Shown here in pieces: positions 33,019 through 43,464 of a stretch of 64,000 bases of DNA. The notes below the pieces were generated by a model. The model did no database searches and was not told where the DNA came from. It saw nothing but the letters and a program-made list of their open reading frames with translations. A program made the position numbers and the translations under genes. The DNA comes from Colletes latitarsis (Eukaryota; Arthropoda; Insecta; Hymenoptera; Colletidae), in assembly GCF_051014445.1 (NCBI RefSeq), contig NC_135137.1:30815501-30879500 (forward strand). Reading direction: 5' to 3'. Position 1 is the stretch's first letter. The number at the start of each line of letters is the position of its first letter.

Positions 33019-35558
33019 ATATTAGCGATAATCTAATTGGCTGGTATTAATCCCAACACTTATCCACTTTCAGATTACTCTGTACAAAATTTCATAAACC
33101 TTGTTGATGTACATGTATGTATATCATAAATATGTAGATAATATTGTCTGTATGATGTTATATAAAATTGTGTTATAATGTATATAAAATTCTCAGGATA
33201 TTGAACCAATATTTACGGAAAAGAAGCAAAAATTTATTGAGATTGCAGAAGATAAAAAAATGTCTTCACGTTTTAAATTTAATTAGGTTCAGTTAAAAAC
33301 GGGATTTAGTTTGACAAACATGAAACTGAGAAAGACTCATTTAAAGCAGAGCTGAGCAGAGTTTTTATAAATTTTATATAATTATATATAAATTTCGGTT
33401 ATTTCTAGCGTATAGCAAGATTGGCGAGATATATCAGAAAGATTCGAGGCTCGGTGGTATGAATCAGAGTCGGCACGCGTTATCCAGACCGAATGCTCGA
33501 AATCGAGTAGGAGGTATGTCGACGACACTCGATCGAGTGTTCGTTGACAAACCAGAAACCAATAATAGAACAAAGGGCAACCGTTAAACGCGTGCGCGTA
33601 ATTCGATAAGCTTGGAAGACCAAATTTCCGACGAGTACGCGTACGCGCAGTGATCACTCGCGACGATTCGACACTACGGTGGCTGGCTGTAACTTAACGC
33701 GAATTAAGGGTAATTGCAATCGACTAATTGTTGGAAATCCATCCGTAGTGGACAAAAAAAAAAAAAAAATACTGAACAGTCGTTGAAAAAGAAGGAACAA
33801 ATAAAATCATTTTAAACTCGACAAGGGTAACACCAAACATGATTGTCGTAACGATTAATTAAAGAAGAGAATTTCATATCGAATGTGTTGAAAACAATTT
33901 TTAACACGCTGAAAATATGAAAATGTATTATGAAAATTGTTTGCACGCGCGAACCCGGTAGATACTTACGCGCGTTCCTCATTTATTCCATTTATTCACT
34001 GAAATCGGAGCCTCGTTGACTGAAATATAGTGCTTCCGCCGTAATCCGAATATTTTTCAAGCTCCGTCGAAGTCGGAGGGAATCGAGTTTGAAAACGTGT
34101 ATTTCCGGCTGATCGTAATTTCATTAAAAGGTTACGCATCCCATTGTTTCGCCCCAACATTAGCAAATTTATTAGCGAAACGAGTTATCAGCGAGTTCAA
34201 GTATTTCATCGATAATTTCCGCGCGCCCCAAATCGAGAGCATTTTCAACCCCGACTGGCTAATAATGTTCAAATATGCGCGTACCGAGTCGAACGACGTA
34301 CGCAAAAAATCACCGCCGATTGATGCACTCGATTTCTGTTCCTCTTTTCGCGCTCTTCCGTCGACGGGGCTATTTTTCGCGGATTACGCGGCTATACGGT
34401 TTTTTGTAATGTGTAGTTACTGTTTGGGTTCTCTCGTCTATTGATACCGTGCAAACCAGTCCCGCTTAATTTTATCGATACGCCCACGAGTGGAGGCTGC
34501 TCACCGCCTAATTTGATACTCGAAAACGACCGTTAAACCGGGGTTAGTTTTTGAACGTTCGCGTTTGATGTCACGGATGTATCGCTCTGATTGATTCCAT
34601 TAACGCCCAAAGCAAACATCTCTTCGTTCGTTTCATTCTCGGCTGGATAACTGTCGCGGTACGTTCGTTCAGTGAACAAATGCTCCTATTAAAAATTGCT
34701 CTGGTCTCTTAACATTCATCGATAAATCTCGTAACTACGAATTTGTGGTTCCCCAATTTTCAACTGTCAAAAGGATCGAAGATATCACAAATACTCAAAA
34801 ATACTGTAATCGGAGAATTAATTTAGGTAAAAAGAGGTGCCTTGAGAGGTGCTAAATTTTTTAAATATATTGAGTGAACGAACCTATTTGCACGAAAGAC
34901 GCAAACTTTCATTCGGTAATTGGGCAATATCTCCCTCCATAAAGGCGCCAGTTATCGTTTCTACGGGCGCAGAAATTTCAGAAAACGGTAGAAGCGGTCT
35001 TTTTGCAAGAACGATCATCATAAATCTGGTCCCTCTCGCAGCGCGATTACGACTTCCGCTATTGGCCGGTCCTAACATTCCCGTTTACGTCCCTTCGAGG
35101 CAATTCCAGTAATCTCCTAAACGAAACCCTTTATCTCCGCATTACCATAAATCCTAATTAATTGGACGCGTACTATGCGAAGGTTAGTCAGCCTACGAAA
35201 TCCCGGAGCGTCTCGATTTCCAGATAGCGAACGTGCCCGTCACCCCTGTTTTTGGCGTCATGTCTTTCCTGCCTAACTTCATCCGCGCGGCCCCGTGGCC
35301 CCGCGTTCCACGGAGAACTTCCGGCCCGGAAGAGACTATGGTCGTGGTACGATTAATAGTTGGCTCGGTTCTCGAAGCAGAGCCAGGCGAGGCCAGCCAG
35401 CCAGCCAACCAGGCAATCCAGGGGTTCGGTGTATTCGACGTGGGATAAGGGGATGCTCGGGGGTGACATGGTAGCTGCAGCGCAGGCCAACAGGGAGGGG
35501 CTGAGAGGGAAAGGAGAGACGGGGTCTGACTGGAACCATGCTGCCATAACACTGCCGC

Positions 35559-35605
35559 TAATTAAACGATTAATCATGCAACGAATGACACGTACCTAAC
35601 CGGTT
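35559..35605. promoter_or_regulatory. Candidate enhancer: homeodomain cluster next to a Grainyhead-type site
   Basis: TAATTA (35,559-35,564) and GATTAATCA (35,569-35,577, a Hox/Exd-like composite) are followed by AACCGGTT (35,598-35,605), a perfect palindrome that is the consensus Grainyhead site. All lie within 47 bases in GC-rich, repeat-free sequence. The motifs are visible; activity is inference. Confidence 0.35.
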
Positions 35606-35834
35606 CGCGGGGAATCGCTCCCGCCAGACTCCGCGTCGCTCGACCGGCAAAGGTTATGCCTGTTATTCCCTGCATAACCTGCGTCCGTGGTACGTAACAT
35701 CTGCATATTTCGGCGCATCGACGGATGCTGAACCCCGCTCGAAGGGCAGCCAACGTTTCGACCATTCGACTGACGTTTATTTTGTTCAGATTGAAACCTC
35801 GCAATCGGGGGTTGTTTCGTTGTGGTGGAATAGC

Positions 35835-36215
35835 AAGATTCCTGGAAGATCCGTTTCACGTTCTCTCGGAACCAGCGTGGGGATTTTAGAGTGTGGGTGA
35901 GGAATTGATCTTCTGAAAAAAGTTTCTCAAATCTAATAGTTGGAGTCGTTGATTTGGCTAATGTTTATTTTGTTGGAGTTGAGATATGACAATTGAGAAT
36001 CGTCTTATAATTCCTGGAAGATTTGTTTCGTGTTCTCCGAACATCAGTGTGGGGATTTTAGAATGTAAAAGAGAAACTGATCTTCTGGAAAAGGTTTCTC
36101 AAATCTAATGGTTGGAGTCCTTGATTTGACTAATGTGTATTTCCTTGAAATTGAGGCGTAACAATTAGGAATCGTCTTATGATTCCTGGAAGATTTGTTT
36201 CGTATCCCTTTTGGA
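35835..36215 (+). repeat. Tandem repeat, 172-bp unit, ~2.2 copies
   Basis: ATTCCTGGAAGAT occurs at 35,838, 36,010 and 36,182, a constant period of 172 bp. Each full unit continues with GTGGGGATTTTAGA, CTGATCTTCTG-like, GTTTCTCAAATCTAATGGTT-like, TTGATTTG and GAATCGTCTTAT. Identity by eye is roughly 80-85%. The third unit stops matching at ~36,215. No coding sequence is recognised. Confidence 0.9.
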
Positions 36216-39200
36216 CTGATTGATGTATTTTAGGAAATTTTTCCCAGAAAAAATATTTAAAATCATATGAACCTTTCAAATTTATTTGCGTTTCGTCATG
36301 AATTTACTAGAGCGACTCGTCGATAAGTTTTTAGTTAGCAATTTTTGCTTATACGCAATTAATTCGACAATTTTCTGTTCGTTTAAAGCAGATCACGATT
36401 TTTTAAAAATTTTCTTTGCCACTTTACTACGCGTCAGAAATGTTTTTTTAAATCTAAATAAGTACAATAAATATTAGAATAATAATTGATCATTTACGAG
36501 TTGTGAAGTATTGAGTTATATTTTGTTAATATTGTTCAGAGTGACATCGACTGACCTGTTTCTTATCTTGTTTGTTTCAGGTAAGCACTTGTTACTTGTT
36601 AAATCGAAGCACGTGGGATGCCTTGTCGTAAGTAAAGTTTCAATACTAACTAACAGGGTCCACAGTTATGTTGAAGTTGTTTAACTCGTTCGGTCAATTT
36701 GGAAATGCAAAATACGTTCCCCGAGAACAGAGACGGTTAATTCCTCTCAGAATAACAACCAATCCCTTCAGACTATCAATGAAATATCATTACACGTTTA
36801 AATATTTGACAAGATTTCTCAATAAGAAGCTAAAGAAATTAATCTGTAGTGTGAAATATCAAAGAGAATAATTTTAGATTATGTACATACGACTCTATTG
36901 GAGACATCGATTTATAAAAATCAAGAGAATTTTTCGTTTACGTTTCCATTTTTCTAACAAATCTTCCCGATAAATTTCTCCTCGAAATCCGTTCGATGGA
37001 AAGAACCGGTAACGTCGAAGGTAATAAACTCCTTTGTTGAGCCACGCGCGTTGAAATATCGCGGGAGATCCGCTTCCGTGCGAACAGAAGGAAACGCTGA
37101 AAGTAAATCGAAGGTAAACGCAAAGCAACCGAACGTGAAGCGGCAGACGATCAGGATAAATTTTAATTCGAAGATATCGGGGGAAAAAGAAAGAAAAAAT
37201 TGTACGCGAGGAGGAAGGAAAAACGTCGACGAGGGAGAAAGAGAGAGAGAGGGAGAGAGCAACCGATGGAGAAGGACACGGATAACGTTTCGTAATCGAA
37301 TCGCGTTTCACGTGGGTGGAGGACACAGAAGGGAGATCGCAATCCCCCAGCCTGTTCTCTGTTCAACAGGGGATGGTCAAGTCCGCTTTCACGGTCCATG
37401 CCGCGCTTCGTTTCGATTGCTCGACGCATCGATACTCGACATCAGCCATGCCCGTCTATTATTCGTTGCGGCCAATGGTCACCGGTATCACCGTACACCC
37501 GGTTATGATTTGTTACTCTGTTCCCGACGTGTGTCGCTGTACACGACGAACTTCTGTGCCCCCCGCCTCTTCATCACCCCCTCCCACAACCTTTCGAGTT
37601 TTCCTGTTTCTCTGTGAAGTCTGTGGAAATCGTTCGAACGCATTGCACGATAGCAAGAAGTACTTTTCTTCCGTTCGCTGCTAACGAAAGGCGACTTTCG
37701 AACGAAAAGATGTTTAGAAGTTGCTGGACGCCCGAGTTTACCTTAATCGAAGTTCCATTTTACCGTAACTCGAAGGAACTTGTATTGGTAATCTACGGGG
37801 CGAAGTTATCAAAGAGTCAACTCGAATTACGAATTACGAATTACGAATTTTAGAAGAAATACGTGTATATATTAAGAGATCGTGCCTTCGAAATAACAGA
37901 TTGTAATCGAAATTTGGAACGGATAGGAACGTTCCCACTTTTCAGTTTTCAGGAACAACGACGCCCATGGAATAGAATGAAACAATAATCATAGTAGAAA
38001 TACACGTACGCGTGTTTATTAATTTATCACTGTGACAGTTTAACCCCCTCGGGGCATTGGGGTAATATATTACCCCATCCAACTTTTGCGAATGCATTTC
38101 AAGTTTGCGCTATTTAATAATAGAAACAATCCCACACGGCTCTTGATATTTCCAACATATCTGTTTCGTGTTTCAAATAGTTTTATATTCGTGTTGGAAA
38201 AACAGTGATAAATTGTATCAATTAATCTAAAAGAAACTAAAACGTACCGAGGGAAACAAACAGAATTTTAAACAAAACGACGTACCTACAGAATATTTTT
38301 CTCGGTACAGTGATCACCGAGGGATCAGTCAATTACTTTTGACGCATTACGAATTAATCTTGGCCTATTGCGCGTCGTTACGTGTCAGCTCGTCGAGGAT
38401 ACACCATCGTTGCGTCTAATTACATTCAAACAGTGATCAACGAGTCCCCTACGATCCTTCTTCGAGTGGGGTTTGCGAACGTAGCCAGTAATGAGCAGAA
38501 TTTCATCGGAATAATAGACGACGAACGCAAACTCTTCGTTCGTTCGATGCGAAGCAGTTTATATTATCTACATTGGAAAGAGGATGGTTCTTTCCGTTCC
38601 GCGGCAACTTAATATTCCGCGACTGATTCCGGGGTGGACACACACACAAGGGCACGGTGAAATTATCCGCAACGAGTTTTTGTTACTAAAACGATCTGCC
38701 GTGCGTGTGTAAAATGTACAAGTTAAAACCTTATGGTCCATTCCCAAGGGAGTGGTTCCCCTGCCGTTTGAACGAGCCCCTCCTATTCGACGGTTTATTT
38801 GCACGTGTGTTAGGCTGGCAATTTCAAATTCCGTATAATCCGTGCAGTTGATCTTACAGTTTGTAAAATCATAAAACGGCTGGAATCTAGAAACCATACG
38901 GATTACGCGAACAAATTACTGACTAAACAGCAGCTTTCATGGCGATGCGGTACGAACGATTAGAATTTCTAAACAGAGCAAAGTTACATTCTCCTTATTA
39001 CTCGGATCGCAATTTGTATCGAAGGTGGGTTATTTTTTAATTATTGCTAGCTGAGTGAGTGAATCAGAAATGGTAAGAAAACCATTGAATCGCATTGAAA
39101 CTTCTGACGATGCTAGGAGAAACGTGTGGATAGCGACGCGTGACATTTCGATCGGTGGACGTACGTAAATTATGTTCGAATTGAATCGTATCGAGGGCAG

Positions 39201-40060
39201 TGACGCCGAGCGTCCATTTATTCGCCGCGAAGCTAATATTATATATTTGACACTTTTATCTAGATAAGAATTTTGCCCATTTCCGACTGCAACGCGTTCG
39301 CCGACTTACACGAATTCGGTTGTGGCGTAAATAGGCCGCCCGGAGGCGGAAATCCATGAAAACGTAGAGGCCGGGAGACGCGGGCGCGGAGATTGTACGT
39401 ATAACGCTAGGCTATAAAGAATATGAGATCGAAAAAGGTATAAGAATGGCCTTTTCGCACCGCCCACGGTATACTGTATAATCCTCCGATTCTCCCATTA
39501 TCCTCTTGTTTCTCTGCTCGTGGTCGCAATTTATTATATTCCCTTCTCTTCCCTGCTCGTTCTCTTTCCCTCTGTTGTTTCCCTTGCACCCCTACCGCGA
39601 CGCCTTTCGTGCTCGTTCGCCCCCCTCTTCCGTGGATACGCGCTCTCGTTACAACCCTCGCGAGCGAGAAGGGGTTGGAAAGGAAAGAGAGAGAGAGGAT
39701 CGTTGCCGGGGTGCGCTACAGGTGTCGACGAGATACAGGTGTTGCTAGGATAGCTGTTACTGCGAGGAGGGTAGAAGCGGCCACCACCGCTTTCAGCCCT
39801 TCGCTTCCTCTCCTCGTGTTTTCAACGTCGACCCCAAACGAGACTCGCGACCGAAACTTTCGGAGATTGCGGGGCTTCGGAAAGACTCTCCAGCCGGGTA
39901 GGGTCGCGTTCGTCGCCGCAACGCGGGGGCGTAAACTGAATTAACGACGGCGTCGTCGATTCGTTCCGCTGCGTGTTTATTACCCGCGCCGAATCGAGTT
40001 CGCCGCGACGACACCGCGGGAAATTTCAACGACGGGAATTCTGATTCGAATAGCGCCGTT
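36216..40060. other. Gene-free stretch with GC-rich blocks and purine runs
   Basis: AT-rich to ~36,900. A CpG-rich block at 36,960-37,690 has a 188-codon plus frame (37,051-37,617) overlapped by frames on the other strand; the purine run at 37,227-37,258 and low-complexity Arg/Glu translation argue against a protein. A (GAATTAC)3 run lies at ~37,824-37,846. A second GC-rich block at 39,480-40,040 holds a (GA)n run near 39,684-39,699 and three overlapping plus frames. The ratchet-like splice signal at 36,551-36,588 is listed separately. Confidence 0.5.
36551..36588 (+). promoter_or_regulatory. Candidate recursive-splicing (ratchet) site, zero-length exon
   Basis: CTGAC at 36,551-36,555 is a good branch point, with its A 26 bases before the AG at 36,579-36,580. 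Between them runs a T-rich tract (CTGTTTCTTATCTTG, TTTGTTTCAG), and the AG is followed at once by GTAAGC. An optimal acceptor abutting an optimal donor (CAG/GTAAG) is the signature of recursive splice sites described in long introns of Drosophila and vertebrates, where a splice regenerates a donor without adding exon sequence. If real, the window lies within a long intron of a plus-strand gene. The alternative is chance juxtaposition, or the acceptor of an undetected exon that merely begins with GTAAG. Confidence 0.5.
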
Positions 40061-40066
40061 AGCTAC

Positions 40067-40445
40067 TATATTAAATAGTTTTATAATATATTAGAAAAAT
40101 AATTTAATCACACTCTGGTGGTTCGTTGAAATTTTTCTTGCATCAAAGACGCAATAATGACAGAAGGGGTTGAAAACATTAAGCAATTTCAAGACTTGTA
40201 AAACATAAAATTCTTATTCGAATGATGCTATAGTTATATAGAAGAATTAAAGTTTAAAATATTTTGAATAGTTTTATATTATAAAAATAATTTAATTCTA
40301 CTCTAGAGGTTCCTTAAATTGTTTATTATATATCTAAAGTGCAATAGTAACACACAAAATGGGGCATGGGTTAAAAAGTCCATCCATATTAGGGAAACAT
40401 AAGGGGTTGGAAACATTCAATAACAAGATTTGCCACTGAACATAA
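40067..40445 (+). repeat. Diverged tandem duplication, ~194-bp spacing
   Basis: AATAGTTTTATAATATATTA, AAAATAATTTAAT and CACTCTGGTGGTTC (40,073-40,123) are echoed at 40,267 on by AATAGTTTTATATTAT, AAAATAATTTAATTC and TACTCTAGAGGTTCC. Later GGGGTTGAAAACATT and AACATAAAATTCTTATTC (40,165-40,220) are echoed by GGGGTTGGAAACATT and AACATAAAATTTGTTATTC (40,394-40,457). The second unit holds ~40 extra bases near 40,350-40,395. No coding sequence is seen. Confidence 0.7.
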
Positions 40446-40459
40446 AATTTGTTATTCTG

Positions 40460-43109
40460 TGTGTTTAAAACGACAGTTTCAAGTACCAATTGTAATCAGA
40501 ATATTTTACATTTTCTAAGACGATGAAAATTACGTCTTGCTTATCCATGACAAGCGAATAGCCAAAGTCTGATCGATGCAGTGAGAGGTAGTATTTTAAA
40601 AATATTGAATAATCCCCGTGTCGCGTAATGGATTAGAAAAATAATCAGTTGGCAATATTGAAAACAAATTACCCTCGCATTGTCGAGGCTCCCGTCGCAG
40701 ACGAACGCGAATTCCCTGTGAAATCGAGCCTCCAGCACGAGATTTTCACGAGCGGATAAATTGGACGACGAAATTGGCAGTAGGGGTGATGGTTGCTCGA
40801 TGGGGGAGAATCGAGTCGCAGAAAAGCGAGCGCGTAAGGGACGAAATGTCGCTAGGGCTGACGCAATAATTGCCACGTGATGTATTGCCAAAGGCGTTGT
40901 AGCCCCTGAAAAAAGTTCTGGGATCTCGTTTTTCGTTCTTTCCTCTGGCGTTTATCGAGAACCGGCGCATTGACTTACAATTTCTATGGCGTAACAACGG
41001 AACCCCCTTGCAATGGCGTTGTGTGCGTATAACTCTACAAAAATATACATATTCGTCTCAGCATCAGTAATAACAATCTGCTTTATAATCCAGTTTTATC
41101 GTATACTAGTCATATTCGTCTCAGAAAACAAACAATAAGAATATACTAATAAAAAAGTCGTGAAGGTAAATAAATGGCGCTAAAATAACATTGTATGTCA
41201 GAAATTCTAAACGAAATTCTAAAAACGTTAGCATACTTGCAATTTTGCTCTAAAAATGTCCAGAAATCTTCACGATCCAATTCAATTTTGAAACCTCGTT
41301 GATTCTTCGAAGGAAGAAACGCTCGAAGCTTAGGATTTTCTTAAATTTTGTTCGACTCAACAGAATGCTAAATGTGATTTTGTAGTTCATTCCGTCGGCA
41401 ATGAAAGCCTAAAAAAAACTGCATTCAATTAAGAGAACCTTTGTAGCCCGGCGAGTGCGTGTACGGGACCGCCAAGTTTCTTCAACGTCAAACTCAATAG
41501 AAGAAGTTAAAACCAATTCTGATGCTCGTAGCCGGAAGTCCGTGGAACGCGAACGACCGCCGCACGAAGATAAGCCACTGCAAGAATGAGGACACGAAAT
41601 GAAGCTGTTGAACGAGACTTCTGTTGCCTGACATCTTCACAAAGGAGCACACCCTACCCTCAAGATACTCATCCTATAAAACAGCGGCTTCGTATCCCGC
41701 GAGATTGGATTCTCCAGTCGTTCTCCCTTGTCTATGTCGTCCTTGTGTTAGCGACAAGAGCATGTATCGCAACGACACGTTCTACGGCCTCCTACTTGAC
41801 GTTAACGAAGCTCATCCAGTAATAAAAATCTTCATAAAGCAGTCGAGGGCTCGGCCGGGTACGAAGGTAGCCTCTAGAAATGGAAACTACGCATATAGTA
41901 CGCAACGCCAGTACATGTGTAATTCATAACGCCCAGAACCTTGCTGGAAAATCGAGTAAAAACAACAAATTAGTGATACGAAACATTCGAGGCTTTCACT
42001 AGCCAGGAGTTTCCTACAGATACAGTCTTTAAAGCTTCTGGGTGTAACTCTAACCCTGTTTTAATCGAATTTTATCTCATATGATGTGGTGACACTTTCT
42101 GCACTCGCCGGCAGAGGGCTACGCTTAACCTTTCTCTCTCACAAGTACTCACTATTTCCTTATATTGTAGTAAAAAGTATAAAGAAGATATTAAAGGAGC
42201 ATTTCAGCCTGGGTTTGCACTGTAATCTAACATCAAGCAAGCCCAAAATTTCGTTTCGAGCAAACACTATAGAATCTACAGAGTTGTCTACTTAACTTAA
42301 ACGCCAACAAAATTGTAGGACATATTTACACCAAATTGTGCTTTGTAATCTGTAGAATGTAAGCATTGGGATATTCCTCAAATGTCATATTCAACTGGTA
42401 GTTGTCATATCAGCTCTCTGAATGCTGTAGATCGTAATTATTATAGAAGTTCCACTTCGATCCATCAGGATCATTCGTACAACACGCGAGAAACGCTAAG
42501 TAAATAAAGCAGAGAGCCTAGACGAAAGCACACGTAGAATGGGAAAAAGTGTACTCGAGGTGAAAGGAAGAAATATATTGGCCAACGCGGATCCCTTCTG
42601 AACGGACAGCGGAGGCGAAAGGAACTTTTCTATCACCGGCTCTCACGGCAATACAATTAAAAAGATTGCAAAAGTTTGCAGTGCGAGTGCACGGAACGCG
42701 CCTTCTGCTCGCGCGGCGCGGCCTAACTTCGCGCTTCGAGCAAAGAGAGCTGAGAGAACCGTCTTCCGCTTACTTCTTCGTCGGCGGACGATTGTTTGTT
42801 TGTCTTCCAATCGGTGAACGGGAAGCTCCGGATCTTCTCGCCGAAGGGACCTCGCCCGGTGAGCACCTTCTTACGCTTCTAACCTTGTAATGCTTTTCCA
42901 GCCGTTCCTTCGCCTCGCCACTCGAAGAAACTTTCGTTTCGCGGCGATTCACCCTTTCGAAGGATCTCTGCATTCCTTAATAGGCTCCAACGAGCCGATG
43001 CCTACCCTTACAAGTGATTCCAGAAACTTTGCAATAAGAAGGCTGTTGGAACTATCTAAACTTTGTCGAATACTAAATTTCTGACGCGTGAGAATATCTG
43101 GTCAAGCAT
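40460..43109. other. Gene-free stretch, mixed composition
   Basis: CpG-rich patches at 40,600-41,040, 41,440-41,900 and 42,480-43,000 have overlapping frames on both strands. The 101-codon plus frame at 41,624-41,929 and the overlapping 41,586-41,822 frame are unrecognised. CATATTCGTCTCAG occurs twice (41,048 and 41,110). A dispersed repeat copy lies at 41,121-41,194. Confidence 0.5.
41121..41194 (+). repeat. Dispersed repeat, copy B of the pair with 32,953-33,018
   Basis: Shares CAGAAAACAAAC, GTCGTGAA and then an identical AAATGGCGCTAAAATAACAT plus TGT with the first copy; the middle differs by insertions. No terminal structure recognised. Confidence 0.6.
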
Positions 43110-43114
43110 TTAAA

Positions 43115-43460
43115 TAAATTTAAAAAATTTAATTTATCGCTTACTCTGTGATACATTCTGCATTGTACTGATATGGATTTTAAAAGACGTTGGCAATTAT
43201 TAACGTGAACCATTTTCATGGAGACGACATTATATTTATTCAAGGACTGCACAATTAATAGATCTGGACACTTTCAATATTTAATTTAGCGCTTACTTTG
43301 TGATACGTTCTACATTGTATTAATATGGATTCTAAAAGGCGTTGACGATTATTAACGTGAACCATTTTCATAGAGATGAAATTATCTTCGAGCGTCTGTA
43401 AAGAAAATTGGACTCCACTTTGAAAATATTATATTTATTCAAGGACTGCAAACAGTTAAT
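43115..43460 (+). repeat. Tandem duplication, 152-bp spacing, two units
   Basis: CGCTTACTCTGTGATAC at 43,138 is repeated as CGCTTACTTTGTGATAC at 43,290. Both continue with TCTRCATTGTA, TAATATGGATT-like, AAAAGRCGTTG, ATTATTAACGTGAACCATTT and ATTATATTTATTCAAGGACTG. The second unit carries ~45 extra bases (about 43,383-43,428) before the shared ending. Identity outside that insertion is roughly 88% by eye. Confidence 0.88.
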
Positions 43461-43464
43461 AGAC

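Larger units (their letters stand above)
32780..35830. other. Gene-free stretch, AT-rich then GC-rich
   Basis: Largely AT-rich to ~33,400 (many ATGTAT-like runs at 33,100-33,200), then mixed. A run of sixteen A lies at 33,754-33,769 with no recognisable retroposon upstream. GC-rich sequence at 35,160-35,860 has frames overlapping on both strands. A 115-codon plus frame (34,097-34,444) is unrecognised. The homeodomain/Grainyhead cluster at 35,559-35,605 is listed separately. Confidence 0.5.

Noticed and set aside
33754..33769. Run of sixteen A, a possible retroposon tail
   Set aside because: No retroposon body or target duplication recognised beside it.
37051..37617. 188-codon plus-strand open frame, the longest in the window
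   Set aside because: Runs through a GA-rich low-complexity segment, is overlapped by frames on the opposite strand, and resembles no family.
39238..39275. Similarity of TTGACACTTTTATCTAGATA to the inverse of the 5,440-5,475 tandem end
   Set aside because: Only ~21 bases with one mismatch and one gap, no extension on either side; chance cannot be excluded.
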